Shown here piece by piece: positions 24,741 through 33,270 of a stretch of DNA of 64,000 bases. The DNA comes from Streptococcus gordonii (lineage in GTDB: Bacteria > Bacillota > Bacilli > Lactobacillales > Streptococcaceae): contig NZ_LQWV01000040.1 in assembly GCF_001553855.1 (NCBI RefSeq), positions 168,001 through 232,000 of the forward strand. Direction: 5' to 3'. The first letter of the stretch is position 1, and each line of letters opens with the position of its first letter. Made by a program: the position numbers and the translations under genes. The notes beneath the pieces were generated by a model. That model did no database searches and was not told the origin of the DNA. It worked only from the letters and a program-made list of their open reading frames with translations.

Positions 24741-25283
24741 TCATCTCAATTTCTCAATCATAACCAAGAAAGGCGGATTGTTAATCTGATTGATGGTCTT
24801 GTAGAGGGTAACGGTGAAGTCCTGCTGAGGCAGCTGACTGACGAAGTCTAGCACCGCATCTTTTTCAACTTCGCCACCTTCATGCCCATAGTAAATCATG
24901 ATGGCTGCTCGGCCACCTTTTTCCAAGCCTCGGCAGACCTTTTCCAAAGCTTCCAGCGTCGTATCAGGTCGGGTAATGACAGACTTGTCCGCCGAAGGCA
25001 GGTAGCCAAGATTAAAAATAGCAGCCTTGAAATGGTCCGTGTATTGGTCCAAAGTCTCATGGCCAGCCAAGATTAGCTGGGCATTGTACAAGCCAGCTTC
25101 TGACAAGCGCTGGCGGGTCTTTTCCAAGGCCTGCTCCTGAATGTCAAAAGCATAGACTTTCTTGGCCAACTGAGCTAGAAAGAGGGTGTCATATCCGTTG
25201 CCCATAGTGGCATCCACCACGATATCTTCCTTGGTCACCACTTCTGCCAAAAAGGCATGAGCCATCTGTAAGGGTCTTAACAT
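24741..25283 (-). CDS. Class I SAM-dependent methyltransferase, YtqB/rRNA methylase-like family
   Basis: 180 residues. SAM-binding motif I DATMGNGYDT at 24-33, acidic loop YAFDIQ near 50, and NLGYLP near 92 in the place of a catalytic NPPY-like motif. In Firmicutes this family (YtqB) methylates RNA or a tRNA thionucleoside side chain. It overlaps the upstream radical SAM gene by seven bases, an arrangement also known for ytqA-ytqB. In Bacillus this pair has been linked to tRNA wobble modification (mnmL/mnmM-type). I am confident of the fold, less of the substrate. Confidence 0.8.
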   Translation of the reverse strand: MLRPLQMAHAFLAEVVTKEDIVVDATMGNGYDTLFLAQLAKKVYAFDIQEQALEKTRQRLSEAGLYNAQLILAGHETLDQYTDHFKAAIFNLGYLPSADKSVITRPDTTLEALEKVCRGLEKGGRAAIMIYYGHEGGEVEKDAVLDFVSQLPQQDFTVTLYKTINQINNPPFLVMIEKLR

Positions 25284-26224
25284 ACGAATCTCTGCTCCTT
25301 TGCTTTACAGCCTTGCTTGCTGCCACGACGACGCATTTCTGCCTCGATGGCATTGAGAACTTCCCATTTATTGAGGCTCCACATAGGGCCAATCAACATA
25401 TCCCTTGGAGCATCGCCTGTGATTCGGTGGATGACGATATGCTCGGGGATAATCTCCAACTGGTCGCAGATAATGGAGACATACTCCTCCTGACTGAGCA
25501 GCTGCAGCCGCCCTTCATGATAATCCCGCTGCATACGGGTATTAGTCATTAAGTGGAGTAGGTGAAGCTTAATTCCCTGGATGTCATTATCCGTCACACA
25601 GCGGCGGACATTCTCCAGCATCATCTCATGGGTCTCACCCGGCAAACCATTGATCAAGTGAGAGACAATCTCCGCCTTGGGAGCTAGCTTACGGACTCGC
25701 TGGACCGTCTCCACATAAAGCTCATAAGAATGGGCACGATTGATGAGGTCTGAGGTCTCCTCATAGGTAGTCTGAAGGCCCAGCTCTACAGTCACATGCA
25801 TACGGTCGGACAGATCAGCCAAGTAGGCGATGGTCTCGTCAGGTAAGCAGTCAGGCCGAGTGCCGATATTAAGTCCAACAACGCCTGGCTCATTAATGGC
25901 TTGCTCATAGCGCTCGCGGATTACTTCAAGCTTTTCATGAGTATTGGTGAAGTTCTGGAAATAGACCAGATACTTGCGAACATCTGGCCACTTGCGATGC
26001 ATGAAGTCAATTTCCTTATAAAACTGCTCGCGAATGGGGGCATCTGGTGCCACAATGGCATCGCCAGAGCCCGAAACGGTACAAAAAGTACAGCCTCCAT
26101 GCGCTACCGTACCATCTCGATTGGGACAGTCAAAGCCTGCATCAATAGGCACCTTAAAAGTCTTTTCTCCAAAAAGTTTACGATAATAATCATTCAAAGA
26201 ATTGTAAGATTTCATACCTTTCAT
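25277..26224 (-). CDS. TIGR01212-type radical SAM protein (YtqA-like)
   Basis: 315 residues. Cluster cysteines Cys33, Cys45 and Cys48 (FDCPNRDG and GGCTFC) have the long CX11CX2C spacing typical of this family rather than CX3CX2C. The later segments VELGLQTTYE and HLINGLPGE are typical of Elp3/MiaB-like radical SAM enzymes. With the adjacent methyltransferase it probably modifies a tRNA wobble uridine. Two starts are possible (26224 and 26215); neither has an ideal ribosome site. Confidence 0.85.
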   Translation of the reverse strand: MKGMKSYNSLNDYYRKLFGEKTFKVPIDAGFDCPNRDGTVAHGGCTFCTVSGSGDAIVAPDAPIREQFYKEIDFMHRKWPDVRKYLVYFQNFTNTHEKLEVIRERYEQAINEPGVVGLNIGTRPDCLPDETIAYLADLSDRMHVTVELGLQTTYEETSDLINRAHSYELYVETVQRVRKLAPKAEIVSHLINGLPGETHEMMLENVRRCVTDNDIQGIKLHLLHLMTNTRMQRDYHEGRLQLLSQEEYVSIICDQLEIIPEHIVIHRITGDAPRDMLIGPMWSLNKWEVLNAIEAEMRRRGSKQGCKAKEQRFVC

Positions 26225-26283
26225 TCTACCACAAAAAAGAGTTTAGAAACAAAAATTCCCTCCTTCACAAGGAAAGAAGGAAA

Positions 26284-26592
26284 TCACCGTTCCCACAAAT
26301 AAACTTTCAAATCCACACAGCCATTAGCCTTCAGGTCCACTCCCTCCGCCCAGAGCAAGTGTGTCTGGTCTTCCCAGCCGGGTGCGAGGCGCCCTGCTGC
26401 ATTGACTACCCGATGGCAAGGATGTGTACCGCCATAAAGTTCCGATTGACTGAGAATCTTTCCCACCAAGCGGGCATTTTTTGGCCGACCAATCAAACGA
26501 GCAATTTGGCCATAGGTCGCCACGCGCCCAGAGGGAATACTATCTACTAATGCTAAAACAGCATCAACGAGTTCTTGATCTAAAAGAGACAT
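26284..26592 (-). CDS. MGMT/Ada-family DNA alkyl-transferase-like protein
   Basis: 102 residues, equal to the C-terminal active domain of O6-methylguanine-DNA methyltransferase. The acceptor Cys59 is present in HPCHRVV, unlike most alkyltransferase-like proteins where it is Trp or Ala. The helix-turn-helix GQIARLIGRPKNAR precedes it. The small size suggests DNA-damage recognition or direct dealkylation of O6-alkylguanine. It is on the same strand as and 60 bases upstream of the YtqA-like gene; an imperfect hairpin at about 26252-26285 may partly terminate between them. Confidence 0.85.
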   Translation of the reverse strand: MSLLDQELVDAVLALVDSIPSGRVATYGQIARLIGRPKNARLVGKILSQSELYGGTHPCHRVVNAAGRLAPGWEDQTHLLWAEGVDLKANGCVDLKVYLWER

Positions 26593-26651
26593 TCTGACCT
26601 CCTAATCTTGTTTGCTCCTATCTTAAAGAAAGGGATTTTCTTTGTCAAGAC

Positions 26652-26676
26652 AAAAAGGCCAGCTTGGCTGGCCTTT
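26652..26676 (-). terminator. Terminator after the PAP2 gene
   Basis: Ten-base stem AAAGGCCAGC / GCTGGCCTTT followed by TTTTTG on the minus strand, about 12 bases after the stop. Confidence 0.85.
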
Positions 26677-26687
26677 CTTATCTAGAC

Positions 26688-27338
26688 TTATTTCTGCTTT
26701 CCCTTGAAACGCCACTGAAAGCGTAATTTATCATAAAAGGGAAATTCGATATTGAGAATGGCAAAGCCCATCAAGGCTCCTCCGATTACATCTGTCGGAT
26801 AGTGCACGCCCAGATAGACTCTGGAGGCCATAACAGTGAAAATATAGAGTAGGAGCAAAGCTTGTACCAAGCGCTTAATATGCTGGTTCTGAACCCGTTG
26901 CTGAACAATGATAATCAAGGTCCCAAGCACAATGGCTGTCGCCATAGAATGTCCGCTCGGGAAAGAATAACCTCCCTCTTCAACTAAATGTGTGATAGAA
27001 GGCCTGCTTCTTTGGTAAACAAATTTGATCAACTTGATTAAAATTCCATGTAAGACCAGATTTCCTGCTAGTAAAGCAGCTTCTAATTTCCATTTTTTAT
27101 ACAGGAAAAATAGGACAAGGGCAGAAACCCAGATGATAATATCCAATGGATCAATCACACTGGTTACAAGTTTAAAAAAAGTTGTCAAAGCTACAGGTAA
27201 ATCTCCACGCAACCAGGTCTGAATCGGGGTATCAAAATGAGTCAGCTGGTCAGGATAAAATTTGACCATATAACCGAGTATAACGAAAAGTAAAAGGGCA
27301 AAAGTGCCCTTTGTTAGATAAGATTGTTTATTTTTCAT
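26688..27338 (-). CDS. PAP2 superfamily membrane phosphatase
   Basis: 216 residues with about six helices. All three acid-phosphatase motifs are present: Lys105 to Arg112-Pro113, PSGH at 127-130 and SR(172-173) with His179 and Asp183. Such enzymes dephosphorylate lipid phosphates, for example undecaprenyl pyrophosphate or phosphatidylglycerol phosphate, on the outer membrane face. The start overlaps the 3' end of ribU by 11 bases, so it is translated from the FMN-riboswitch transcript; why a lipid phosphatase is tied to flavin supply is unclear. Confidence 0.85.
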   Translation of the reverse strand: MKNKQSYLTKGTFALLLFVILGYMVKFYPDQLTHFDTPIQTWLRGDLPVALTTFFKLVTSVIDPLDIIIWVSALVLFFLYKKWKLEAALLAGNLVLHGILIKLIKFVYQRSRPSITHLVEEGGYSFPSGHSMATAIVLGTLIIIVQQRVQNQHIKRLVQALLLLYIFTVMASRVYLGVHYPTDVIGGALMGFAILNIEFPFYDKLRFQWRFKGKQK

Positions 27339-27885
27339 AGCGTTTTAGAACAGGCTGTAAAAGTGTGTAAATTAGCCAAAAGACAACAGCCCAGATCACT
27401 CCTTCTAATAGATTAAAAGGGACAATCATAGTCAGCAGATACTTGGACATACCATATGTTTTATTAATATCAAAATTAGCAAATCTCGCAAAGAGTGGAA
27501 CTGCATAAATGACATTTAAAACGATCATAGTGACGGTTAGACCAAGCGTTGCCACCAGAGAGGCCTTCACATAGTCAGACAAGCTCTTCCTCTTTTTCCA
27601 TAAGAGTGCAAAAGCAGAAACAAAAACAGTTACCGCCAATATATTCATGGGGAGACCGATAAGAGTGCCTATACCATGATTATTCAAAGCTAGCTTTAAG
27701 GCCGAGCGAATTAAGAGTACAGCCATTGAGCTTTTGAAATCCAAGACCACCAAAGCCAGTAAAATCGGAATAATTGAAAAATCCAACTTTAAGAACTCGG
27801 TTATCAAAGGAATCTCATAAAGCATGAGTAGAAATGAAAGTGCAGATAAAACTGCTACAATCGCCAATTTACGAGTATTTGTCAT
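27328..27885 (-). CDS. ribU: Riboflavin ECF transporter substrate-binding subunit
   Basis: 185 residues, six helices, with the RibU-type segments LDFSIIPILLALVVLDF and LNNHGIGTLIGLPMN. It binds riboflavin and works with the shared EcfAAT module, which is not in this window. The assignment is strengthened by an FMN riboswitch in its leader. The frame can be read from a TTG at 27900, but the GGAGG inside that stretch is the ribosome site of the ATG at 27885. It overlaps the following PAP2 gene by 11 bases. Confidence 0.93.
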   Translation of the reverse strand: MTNTRKLAIVAVLSALSFLLMLYEIPLITEFLKLDFSIIPILLALVVLDFKSSMAVLLIRSALKLALNNHGIGTLIGLPMNILAVTVFVSAFALLWKKRKSLSDYVKASLVATLGLTVTMIVLNVIYAVPLFARFANFDINKTYGMSKYLLTMIVPFNLLEGVIWAVVFWLIYTLLQPVLKRYEK

Positions 27886-28018
27886 CACAGGTTCCTCCAA
27901 TTTATAAAAATTAGAGAAGCTGGAAAGGCTACCGAAAAAAGCTTGTCAGCTAATGATTATTTAGTATAAGGCTCAGCCCTTAAATAAAGATTAAATGGCA
28001 AAATAAATTCAATGCCCT

Positions 28019-28166
28019 TCGTCTTCTCCCATCCAGACTATACTGTCGGTTGTGGAATCTCACCACATCAGCTTGCGCTCGCGGACTTGATTTGGCATTG
28101 AGAAAAAAACATTTCCAATCCAAAAATTACCGCCGGTCGGGAATTACACCCTGCCCTGAAGACTCT
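28019..28166 (-). promoter_or_regulatory. FMN riboswitch (RFN element)
   Basis: Read leftwards it shows the conserved blocks of the RFN element: CAGGGCAGGGTG, AATTCCCGACCGGCGGT, a CCGCGAGCG arm, GGTGAGATTCC, ACCGACAGT, then GTCTGGATGGGAGAAGA. FMN binding would reduce expression of ribU and the coupled PAP2 gene. I could not identify a clear terminator in the 130 bases between it and ribU, so control may be on translation or through a weak hairpin around 27935-27960. Confidence 0.95.
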
Positions 28167-28169
28167 TTT

Positions 28170-28198
28170 ATGATACCAAAAAGAACCTGCAATAGCAA
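28170..28198 (-). promoter_or_regulatory. ribU promoter inside the trmL terminator
   Basis: Minus-strand -35 TTGCTA (28193-28198), 17-base spacer, -10 TATCAT (28170-28175). The start near 28163 coincides with the 5' end of the riboswitch. The -35 lies in the hairpin that ends trmL. Confidence 0.55.
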
Positions 28199-28203
28199 GT
28201 TCC
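28178..28203 (-). terminator. Terminator after trmL
   Basis: Stem GAACTTGC / GCAGGTTC (one G-T pair) with a four-base loop, followed by TTTTTGG leftwards, 20 bases past the trmL stop. Confidence 0.6.
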
Positions 28204-28222
28204 TTGTTTGGTGTAATACAAA

Positions 28223-28729
28223 TTATTTCAGCTTATCCGCTTCATACTCATGTACCAGTTCAAGGCCAATAAAATTCTGCTGACGCAGGGCCTCGTAGAT
28301 AATCATACAAACTGTATTTGAAACATTAAGGCTTCTGACATGCTGATCGTTCATTGGAATACGCAGAGCTTTTTCTGGGTGCTGACGCATGAATTCTTCT
28401 GGCAGGCCTTTGTCTTCACGGCCAAACATAAAATAATGTTTGCCCTCCTTGGAAAAATCCTCTTCAGAATAGACCTTTTCAGCAAACTTTGAAACCAAGT
28501 AAAGCTGGCCATCCATTTTTCCCATAAAGTCTTCCAAACTCTCATAATAACTAATATCCAGCTTATCCCAATAATCCAGACCAGCTCGCTTCATCTTACG
28601 GTCATCAATAGGGAAGCCCATAGGCTTAATAATATGCAAGGGAGCATTTGTTGCTGCACAAGTCCGAGCTATATTCCCAGTATTTTGTGGGATTTGAGGT
28701 TCAAATAGTACAATGTGATTTTCTAGCAT
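28223..28729 (-). CDS. trmL: tRNA (cytidine/uridine(34)-2'-O)-methyltransferase
   Basis: 168 residues, a SPOUT-family enzyme of TrmL (YibK/CspR) type. The knot motifs are visible: N-terminal [18 protein letters not shown], middle FGREDKGLP, and C-terminal IPM followed by [18 protein letters not shown]. It methylates the ribose of wobble base 34 in leucine tRNAs. A strong promoter, a 100-nt structured RNA and a terminator lie directly upstream, so trmL may be expressed by readthrough of that RNA. Confidence 0.92.
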   Translation of the reverse strand: MLENHIVLFEPQIPQNTGNIARTCAATNAPLHIIKPMGFPIDDRKMKRAGLDYWDKLDISYYESLEDFMGKMDGQLYLVSKFAEKVYSEEDFSKEGKHYFMFGREDKGLPEEFMRQHPEKALRIPMNDQHVRSLNVSNTVCMIIYEALRQQNFIGLELVHEYEADKLK

Positions 28730-28757
28730 CTTTCTCTTTTCCTAGTCGTCATTTGTA

Positions 28758-28860
28758 TAAAAAAATAGCCACACTGCCCGGAGTCAAGCTCAGCAAACAG
28801 CGTGGTTAAAGCTTCATTAACTTACATCACAACAGGTTTGAGGTAAATCAATGATAGCAC
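28758..28860 (-). ncRNA. Candidate ~100-nt two-hairpin RNA upstream of trmL
   Basis: From the predicted start near 28860 the RNA folds into a 12-pair hairpin (5' arm from 28843-28854, 3' arm from 28814-28825, two G-U pairs) and then a terminator hairpin whose outer arms are CCACGCTG and CAGTGTGG (28798-28805 with 28769-28776) with an inner stem, ending in CTATTTTTTT. No open frame of note lies inside. It is either a small RNA or an attenuating leader of trmL, whose ATG is about 30 bases beyond. I do not match it to a family I know. Confidence 0.5.
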
Positions 28861-28866
28861 TTTTCT

Positions 28867-28894
28867 AGTATATCATTTTCCTTTGACATGTCAA
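28867..28894 (-). promoter_or_regulatory. Strong promoter of the candidate RNA/trmL
   Basis: Minus-strand consensus -35 TTGACA (28889-28894), 16-base spacer, extended -10 TGATATACT (-10 at 28867-28872). The -35 is half of a perfect 12-base palindrome TTGACATGTCAA (28883-28894), a possible repressor site. Confidence 0.7.
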
Positions 28895-29089
28895 CTTAAA
28901 GAGCTTGAAAATGAACGATTTTTTTATTTTTTCCAAATTATATAAAAAGAGAGCTTTAATTTTTCGAACAAATGGAGGAAGAACTAGAAAAAATCCTCTC
29001 TTATTCCAGGCAAAACCACTACATTGAAGCAAAGAGATGAAATTTTTTGCAAAATAGAGTATGATAGATACATATCTCGGAGGTATAAG

Positions 29090-30439
29090 ATGAAGATTAT
29101 TCTTGTTGGTGGTGGTAAAGTTGGAAGCGCCCTTTGCCGCTCGCTTGTTGCTGAGAATCATGATGTGGTTCTTATCGAGCAGGATGAGGCTGTTCTCAAC
29201 CACTTGACCAAACGTTACGATATTATTGGTATTCTAGGAAATGGAGCCAACTTTAAAGTTTTAGAGCAAGCAAATATTGAATCTTGCGATATTTTTATCT
29301 CTATGACTGAACACGACGAAGTCAATATGGTTTCCGCAGTTTTAGCAAAGAAAATGGGAGCTAAAGAAACTGTTGTCCGCGTCCGCAATCCTGAATATTC
29401 CAATCCTTTCTTTAAGGAAAAAAATATTCTTGGCTTCTCTTTAGTTGTCAATCCTGAACAATTGGCTGCACGCTCGATTGCCAATATTATTGACTTCCCT
29501 AATGCCCTATCTTTTGAGCATTTTGCCAATGGACGGGTTGCTCTGATGGAATTCAAGGTAAAGGAAAATAGTCCCTTGTGTCAGACAACTATTTCTGACT
29601 TCCGGAAACAATATGGAAATGTCATTATCTGTGCTATTGAACGGAATAATGAACTGACTATTCCTGATGGAGATGTCAGCATCCAGGCAAACGATAAGAT
29701 ATTCATGACCGGAAATCGCTCAGAAATTATGGCTTTCCACCATTACATCCGCCCTCGCGTTATCAAGAGCCTGCTGATTATCGGAGCAGGTAAGATCGCC
29801 TACTATCTTTTAAACATTCTGAAAGATAGTAAAATTGATCTTAAAGTCTTAGAAATTAATCGTCAAAGAGCTGAATGGTTCAGTCAGGAATTTCCTGATA
29901 TTTACGTTGTTCATGGTGACGGTACTGCCAAAGATATTCTTTTAGAAGAAAGTGCGCCAAATTATGATGCTGTTGCTACTCTTACAGGTGTCGATGAAGA
30001 AAATATTATTGCGTCTATGTTCCTAAACAGCATCGGTGTTCAAAAAAATATTACAAAAATCAATCGAACTAGTCTGCTAGAAATTATTGATAGTCAAGAT
30101 TTTGCTAGTATCGTTACACCAAAAGGAATTGCTGTAGATACCATTATGCACTTTATCCGCGGTCGCTACAATGCACAATTCTCTAGCTTAGAAGCCTTGC
30201 ACCATGTTGCTAACGGTCGCATTGAAACTCTGCAATTCCAGATTAAAGAAGAGAATAAGATGACAAATCGACCTTTGTCTCAGCTGAAACTGAAAAAAGG
30301 AGTTCTTTTGGCAGCTATCATTCGTCAAGGAAAAGCCATCTTCCCAACTGGTGACGATCAAATTAAGGCTGGAGACAAAATTCTTGTCACAACCTTATTG
30401 CAAAACATCACCAAAATTTATGACTTGTTAGAGGAGTAA
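29090..30439 (+). CDS. trkA: Trk/Ktr potassium uptake regulatory subunit
   Basis: 449 residues with two tandem RCK units, each an NAD(H)-binding Rossmann domain (VGGGKVGSAL at about 5-14; IGAGKIAYYLL at about 229) followed by a TrkA-C domain. It gates the partner channel TrkH in response to nucleotides; in streptococci related proteins also bind c-di-AMP. The frame opens at 29024, but the ATG at 29090 has GGAGG at good spacing and begins the Rossmann strand. trkH follows after four bases. Confidence 0.92.
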   Translation: MKIILVGGGKVGSALCRSLVAENHDVVLIEQDEAVLNHLTKRYDIIGILGNGANFKVLEQANIESCDIFISMTEHDEVNMVSAVLAKKMGAKETVVRVRNPEYSNPFFKEKNILGFSLVVNPEQLAARSIANIIDFPNALSFEHFANGRVALMEFKVKENSPLCQTTISDFRKQYGNVIICAIERNNELTIPDGDVSIQANDKIFMTGNRSEIMAFHHYIRPRVIKSLLIIGAGKIAYYLLNILKDSKIDLKVLEINRQRAEWFSQEFPDIYVVHGDGTAKDILLEESAPNYDAVATLTGVDEENIIASMFLNSIGVQKNITKINRTSLLEIIDSQDFASIVTPKGIAVDTIMHFIRGRYNAQFSSLEALHHVANGRIETLQFQIKEENKMTNRPLSQLKLKKGVLLAAIIRQGKAIFPTGDDQIKAGDKILVTTLLQNITKIYDLLEE

Positions 30440-30443
30440 TCAG

Positions 30444-31886
30444 ATGAATAAATCCATGATTCGTTATCTTCTCTCTAAGTTGTTACTGATTGAAGCCTGC
30501 CTGCTTTTAGTGCCAGTTGTCATCGCTATTATCTATCAGGAGCCAGCTAAAGTATTTCTATCTTTAGGCTGTACAATCGGTATTTTATTAATTTTAGGTG
30601 GAGTTGGTATTTTCTTTAAACCCAAAGACGCTCACATCTACGCTAAGGAAGGCGTCTTGATTGTTGCTCTCTGTTGGATTCTTTGGTCCTTCTTCGGTGC
30701 CCTACCTTTTGTCTTTTCTGGACAAATTCCAAATATTATTGATGCTTTCTTTGAAGTCAGCTCAGGATTTACTACAACTGGTGCCACTATTCTCAACGAT
30801 GTTGGTGTCCTCTCCCACTCTCTGCTTTTCTGGCGTAGTTTTACCCACTTAATTGGTGGTATGGGAGTGTTAGTCTTTGCCTTAGCTATTATGGATAATG
30901 CCAAGAACGGTCACTTGGAAGTCATGAAGGCTGAAGTTCCAGGTCCTGTCTTTGGCAAGGTCGTCTCCAAACTTAAAGACACTGCCCAAATTCTCTACAT
31001 CATATACTTGGCCCTCTTTGCCATCTTTACTCTTCTTTATTTCCTAGCAGGAATGCCATTATTTGATAGTTTCATTATTGGTATGGGAACAGCTGGTACA
31101 GGTGGTTTCACCGTTTATAATGACGGTATTGCCCACTATAACAGTCCACTGATTACCTATCTGGTTAGCTTTGGAGTCTTGACTTTTGGGGTCAACTTTA
31201 ACCTTTACTATTTCTTCCTGATCAGAAAATTCAAGGCTTTCTTTGCGGATGAAGAGCTAAAAGGGTATTTGACAATCGTCGGGGTTTCTACTCTCCTCAT
31301 CACCTTCAATATTCTCCATATTTTCCACGGAAATATTGCTGACAGCTTGGAAATGTCATTCTTCCAAGTCTCCAATACCATCACTACAACAGGTTTTGGT
31401 TTTGGAAACACTGTTGATTGGCCTCTCTTTTCACAGTTTATCATCTTACTTTTAATGTGTATCGGAGGCTCAGCAGGTTCTACCGCCGGAGGATTTAAAG
31501 TCATTCGTTGTATGATTTTGGCAAGGATTGCAAAAAATCAGATTCTATCAACCCTTTCTCCAAATCGAGTATTGACTTTGCATGTCAACGGAAATGTACT
31601 AGATAAAGATACCCAGCATAAGGTCTTAAAGTACATGGTTGTCTATATGATGATCATTGCAGCACTTATTTTTATCGTTAGCTTTGATAATAACAATTTT
31701 ATGACCGTTGTCAGTGGAGTACTAAGCTGTTTTAATAACATTGGACCGATGATCGGAACAACTGAGAGTTTTTCTATTTTCAGTCCCCTTTCTAAATTCC
31801 TCTTATCCTTGGCTATGATTGCTGGACGACTGGAAATCTATCCAATGCTCCTGCTCTTCCTACCCAAAACTTGGTCTAGAAGATAG
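30444..31886 (+). CDS. trkH: Trk-type potassium uptake membrane subunit
   Basis: 480 residues with the four repeated membrane-pore-membrane units of the TrkH/KtrB superfamily. The selectivity-loop glycines are in SSGFTTTGATI, GTAGTGGFTVYN, ITTTGFGFGN and NNIGPMIGTTES. It imports K+, controlled by TrkA from the same transcript. The start codon follows trkA by four bases with GAGGAG overlapping the trkA end. Confidence 0.92.
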   Translation: MNKSMIRYLLSKLLLIEACLLLVPVVIAIIYQEPAKVFLSLGCTIGILLILGGVGIFFKPKDAHIYAKEGVLIVALCWILWSFFGALPFVFSGQIPNIIDAFFEVSSGFTTTGATILNDVGVLSHSLLFWRSFTHLIGGMGVLVFALAIMDNAKNGHLEVMKAEVPGPVFGKVVSKLKDTAQILYIIYLALFAIFTLLYFLAGMPLFDSFIIGMGTAGTGGFTVYNDGIAHYNSPLITYLVSFGVLTFGVNFNLYYFFLIRKFKAFFADEELKGYLTIVGVSTLLITFNILHIFHGNIADSLEMSFFQVSNTITTTGFGFGNTVDWPLFSQFIILLLMCIGGSAGSTAGGFKVIRCMILARIAKNQILSTLSPNRVLTLHVNGNVLDKDTQHKVLKYMVVYMMIIAALIFIVSFDNNNFMTVVSGVLSCFNNIGPMIGTTESFSIFSPLSKFLLSLAMIAGRLEIYPMLLLFLPKTWSRR

Positions 31887-31937
31887 GACACATTCAGGGA
31901 ATACCTGTCTATCAAAAAAGTCTTACTAAATAATGTT

Positions 31938-31990
31938 AGCTCTCTCATTTCTGTAGTGGTTCAACAACTATAAGCATGAGAGAGCTTTTT
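31938..31990 (+). terminator. Terminator after trkH
   Basis: Eleven-base arms AGCTCTCTCAT (31938-31948) and ATGAGAGAGCT (31976-31986), an inner TAGT/ACTA stem, and TTTTT following. Confidence 0.85.
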
Positions 31991-32107
31991 AATTACAAAG
32001 AATAGGCCTGGTAAAACTATAATAAAAACAAATTCTCCATCATCAAAAAGTTACCTAGAGGACCTAGACGAAGCTCTTACTCAAGAAAGATTTCCCAACT
32101 TCGTCTA

Positions 32108-32152
32108 TAAAAAACAGAGAGACTAGAGCCCTATGCCCAGCCTCTCTGTTTG
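32108..32152 (-). terminator. Terminator-type hairpin left of yidD
   Basis: Ten-base arms AAACAGAGAG (32112-32121) and CTCTCTGTTT (32142-32151), with T runs on both sides. It can end the murI-yidD operon from the right; on the plus strand trkH is already terminated earlier. Between 31990 and 32108 I see no gene. Confidence 0.7.
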
Positions 32153-32172
32153 ACTTGTTTTTTTGCATAATG

Positions 32173-32226
32173 AAGGCTCACTATTTTCTCTAGTGTTTAA
32201 AAGCACTAGAGAAAATAGTGAGCCTT
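32173..32226. repeat. 23-bp perfect inverted repeat
   Basis: Arms 32173-32195 and 32204-32226 are exact complements around an eight-base loop (TTTAAAAG). Neither side has a proper T run, and a separate terminator lies 20 bases to the left. It sits 28 bases past the yidD stop codon. Confidence 0.8.
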
Positions 32227-32254
32227 TCGATTAGAGATAAAGAACTATACGTAT

Positions 32255-32509
32255 CTAGTGAGACTGTTTTCTTGTATCGTTTCTTTTCAGGCTAAAATGG
32301 TCCGGTACGGGATCTTCTCCCGGCTGAGACCAAGGATGGCAACGAAAAATCCGCGCCAAACCCATCAGGACACCTTTGGCTCCATGCTTCTGGATAGCCT
32401 CAATCATATAATTAGAGCAGGTGGGCCGAAAACGACAGGAAGGTGGAAATGCAGGTGAAATAAAACGTTGGTAAAAGCGAACTGGAGCGATTAAAAGCTT
32501 TTTAATCAT
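32255..32509 (-). CDS. yidD: Membrane protein insertion efficiency factor
   Basis: 84 residues, the compact YidD family with [11 protein letters not shown] (conserved cysteines) and a basic, amphipathic N-terminus. It assists insertion of membrane proteins together with the YidC insertase. It is the last gene of the murI operon, overlapping rluB by four bases (ATGA). Confidence 0.92.
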   Translation of the reverse strand: MIKKLLIAPVRFYQRFISPAFPPSCRFRPTCSNYMIEAIQKHGAKGVLMGLARIFRCHPWSQPGEDPVPDHFSLKRNDTRKQSH

Positions 32510-33234
32510 TTTCCAGCCTTTGTAATAGCCAAATTATGAAGCTGGCTTATTTCTTTCTTATTGAGGCGTCTTGATTCACCTGGTCGAAGTCCTGTCAAAT
32601 CCAAATGTCCGAAGCGAGTCCGAGACAGCTTGTCTACCTCTAAGCCGACCGCTTGGAACATCTTCTTCACTTGATGATTCCGTCCCTCATGGATAGTCAA
32701 CTGAACGACAGATCGATTTTTGACAGGATCGACTTTTATGATTTCATAAACTGCCGGTTTGGTCCTTTTACCATCAATTTCTACACCACGAGTCAATGGG
32801 CGAAGATTTTCTTTGTTGGCGATTCCTTTTACACGAGCAACATAAACCTTGTCAATTTCATTACGCGGGTGAATCATCTCGTCTGTAAAATCGCCATCAT
32901 TCGTCAGGATAAGAAGTCCAGAAGTATCCCAGTCTAGACGACCAACAGGATAAATCCGTTCTTTGACTTGAGGCAACAAGTCTACCACCGTTTTACGTCC
33001 CTTGTCATCTGTCACACTAGAAATGACGCCACGAGGCTTATTCAAAAGGTAATAGACCTTTTCCTCATTATAGATAGGCTGCCCTTCTACTTCGACTTTG
33101 TCACCTGTTTTAACCAAGGTCGCCAGTTCTCGAACCACCTGACCATTAATCGTCACAAGGCCTTGCTTAATCAGCTCTTCTGCTTTCCGGCGACTAGCCA
33201 CTCCTGCATGGGCAATATATTTATTAATTCTCAT
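32506..33234 (-). CDS. rluB: 23S rRNA pseudouridine synthase, RluB family
   Basis: 242 residues. N-terminal S4 RNA-binding domain (1-60, [20 protein letters not shown]), then the RsuA/RluB catalytic core with Asp101 in [11 protein letters not shown]. It isomerises uridine in the 23S peptidyl-transferase region. The scpB-rluB linkage is widespread in Firmicutes. AAAGG lies about 7 bases before the ATG. Confidence 0.93.
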   Translation of the reverse strand: MRINKYIAHAGVASRRKAEELIKQGLVTINGQVVRELATLVKTGDKVEVEGQPIYNEEKVYYLLNKPRGVISSVTDDKGRKTVVDLLPQVKERIYPVGRLDWDTSGLLILTNDGDFTDEMIHPRNEIDKVYVARVKGIANKENLRPLTRGVEIDGKRTKPAVYEIIKVDPVKNRSVVQLTIHEGRNHQVKKMFQAVGLEVDKLSRTRFGHLDLTGLRPGESRRLNKKEISQLHNLAITKAGK

Positions 33235-33270
33235 CTTTCATCCTTTCACAAGATACACAGTTCAGCCATT

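Noticed and set aside
28761..28860. PreQ1, SRP or tmRNA identity for the candidate RNA
   Set aside because: The conserved blocks of those families (for example the SRP GGAAG tetraloop region, or the tmRNA tRNA-like ends) are not there.
28865..29203. 112-codon minus-strand frame upstream of trkA
   Set aside because: It is antisense to the trkA start, low-complexity Lys/Phe/Leu, and has no ribosome site.
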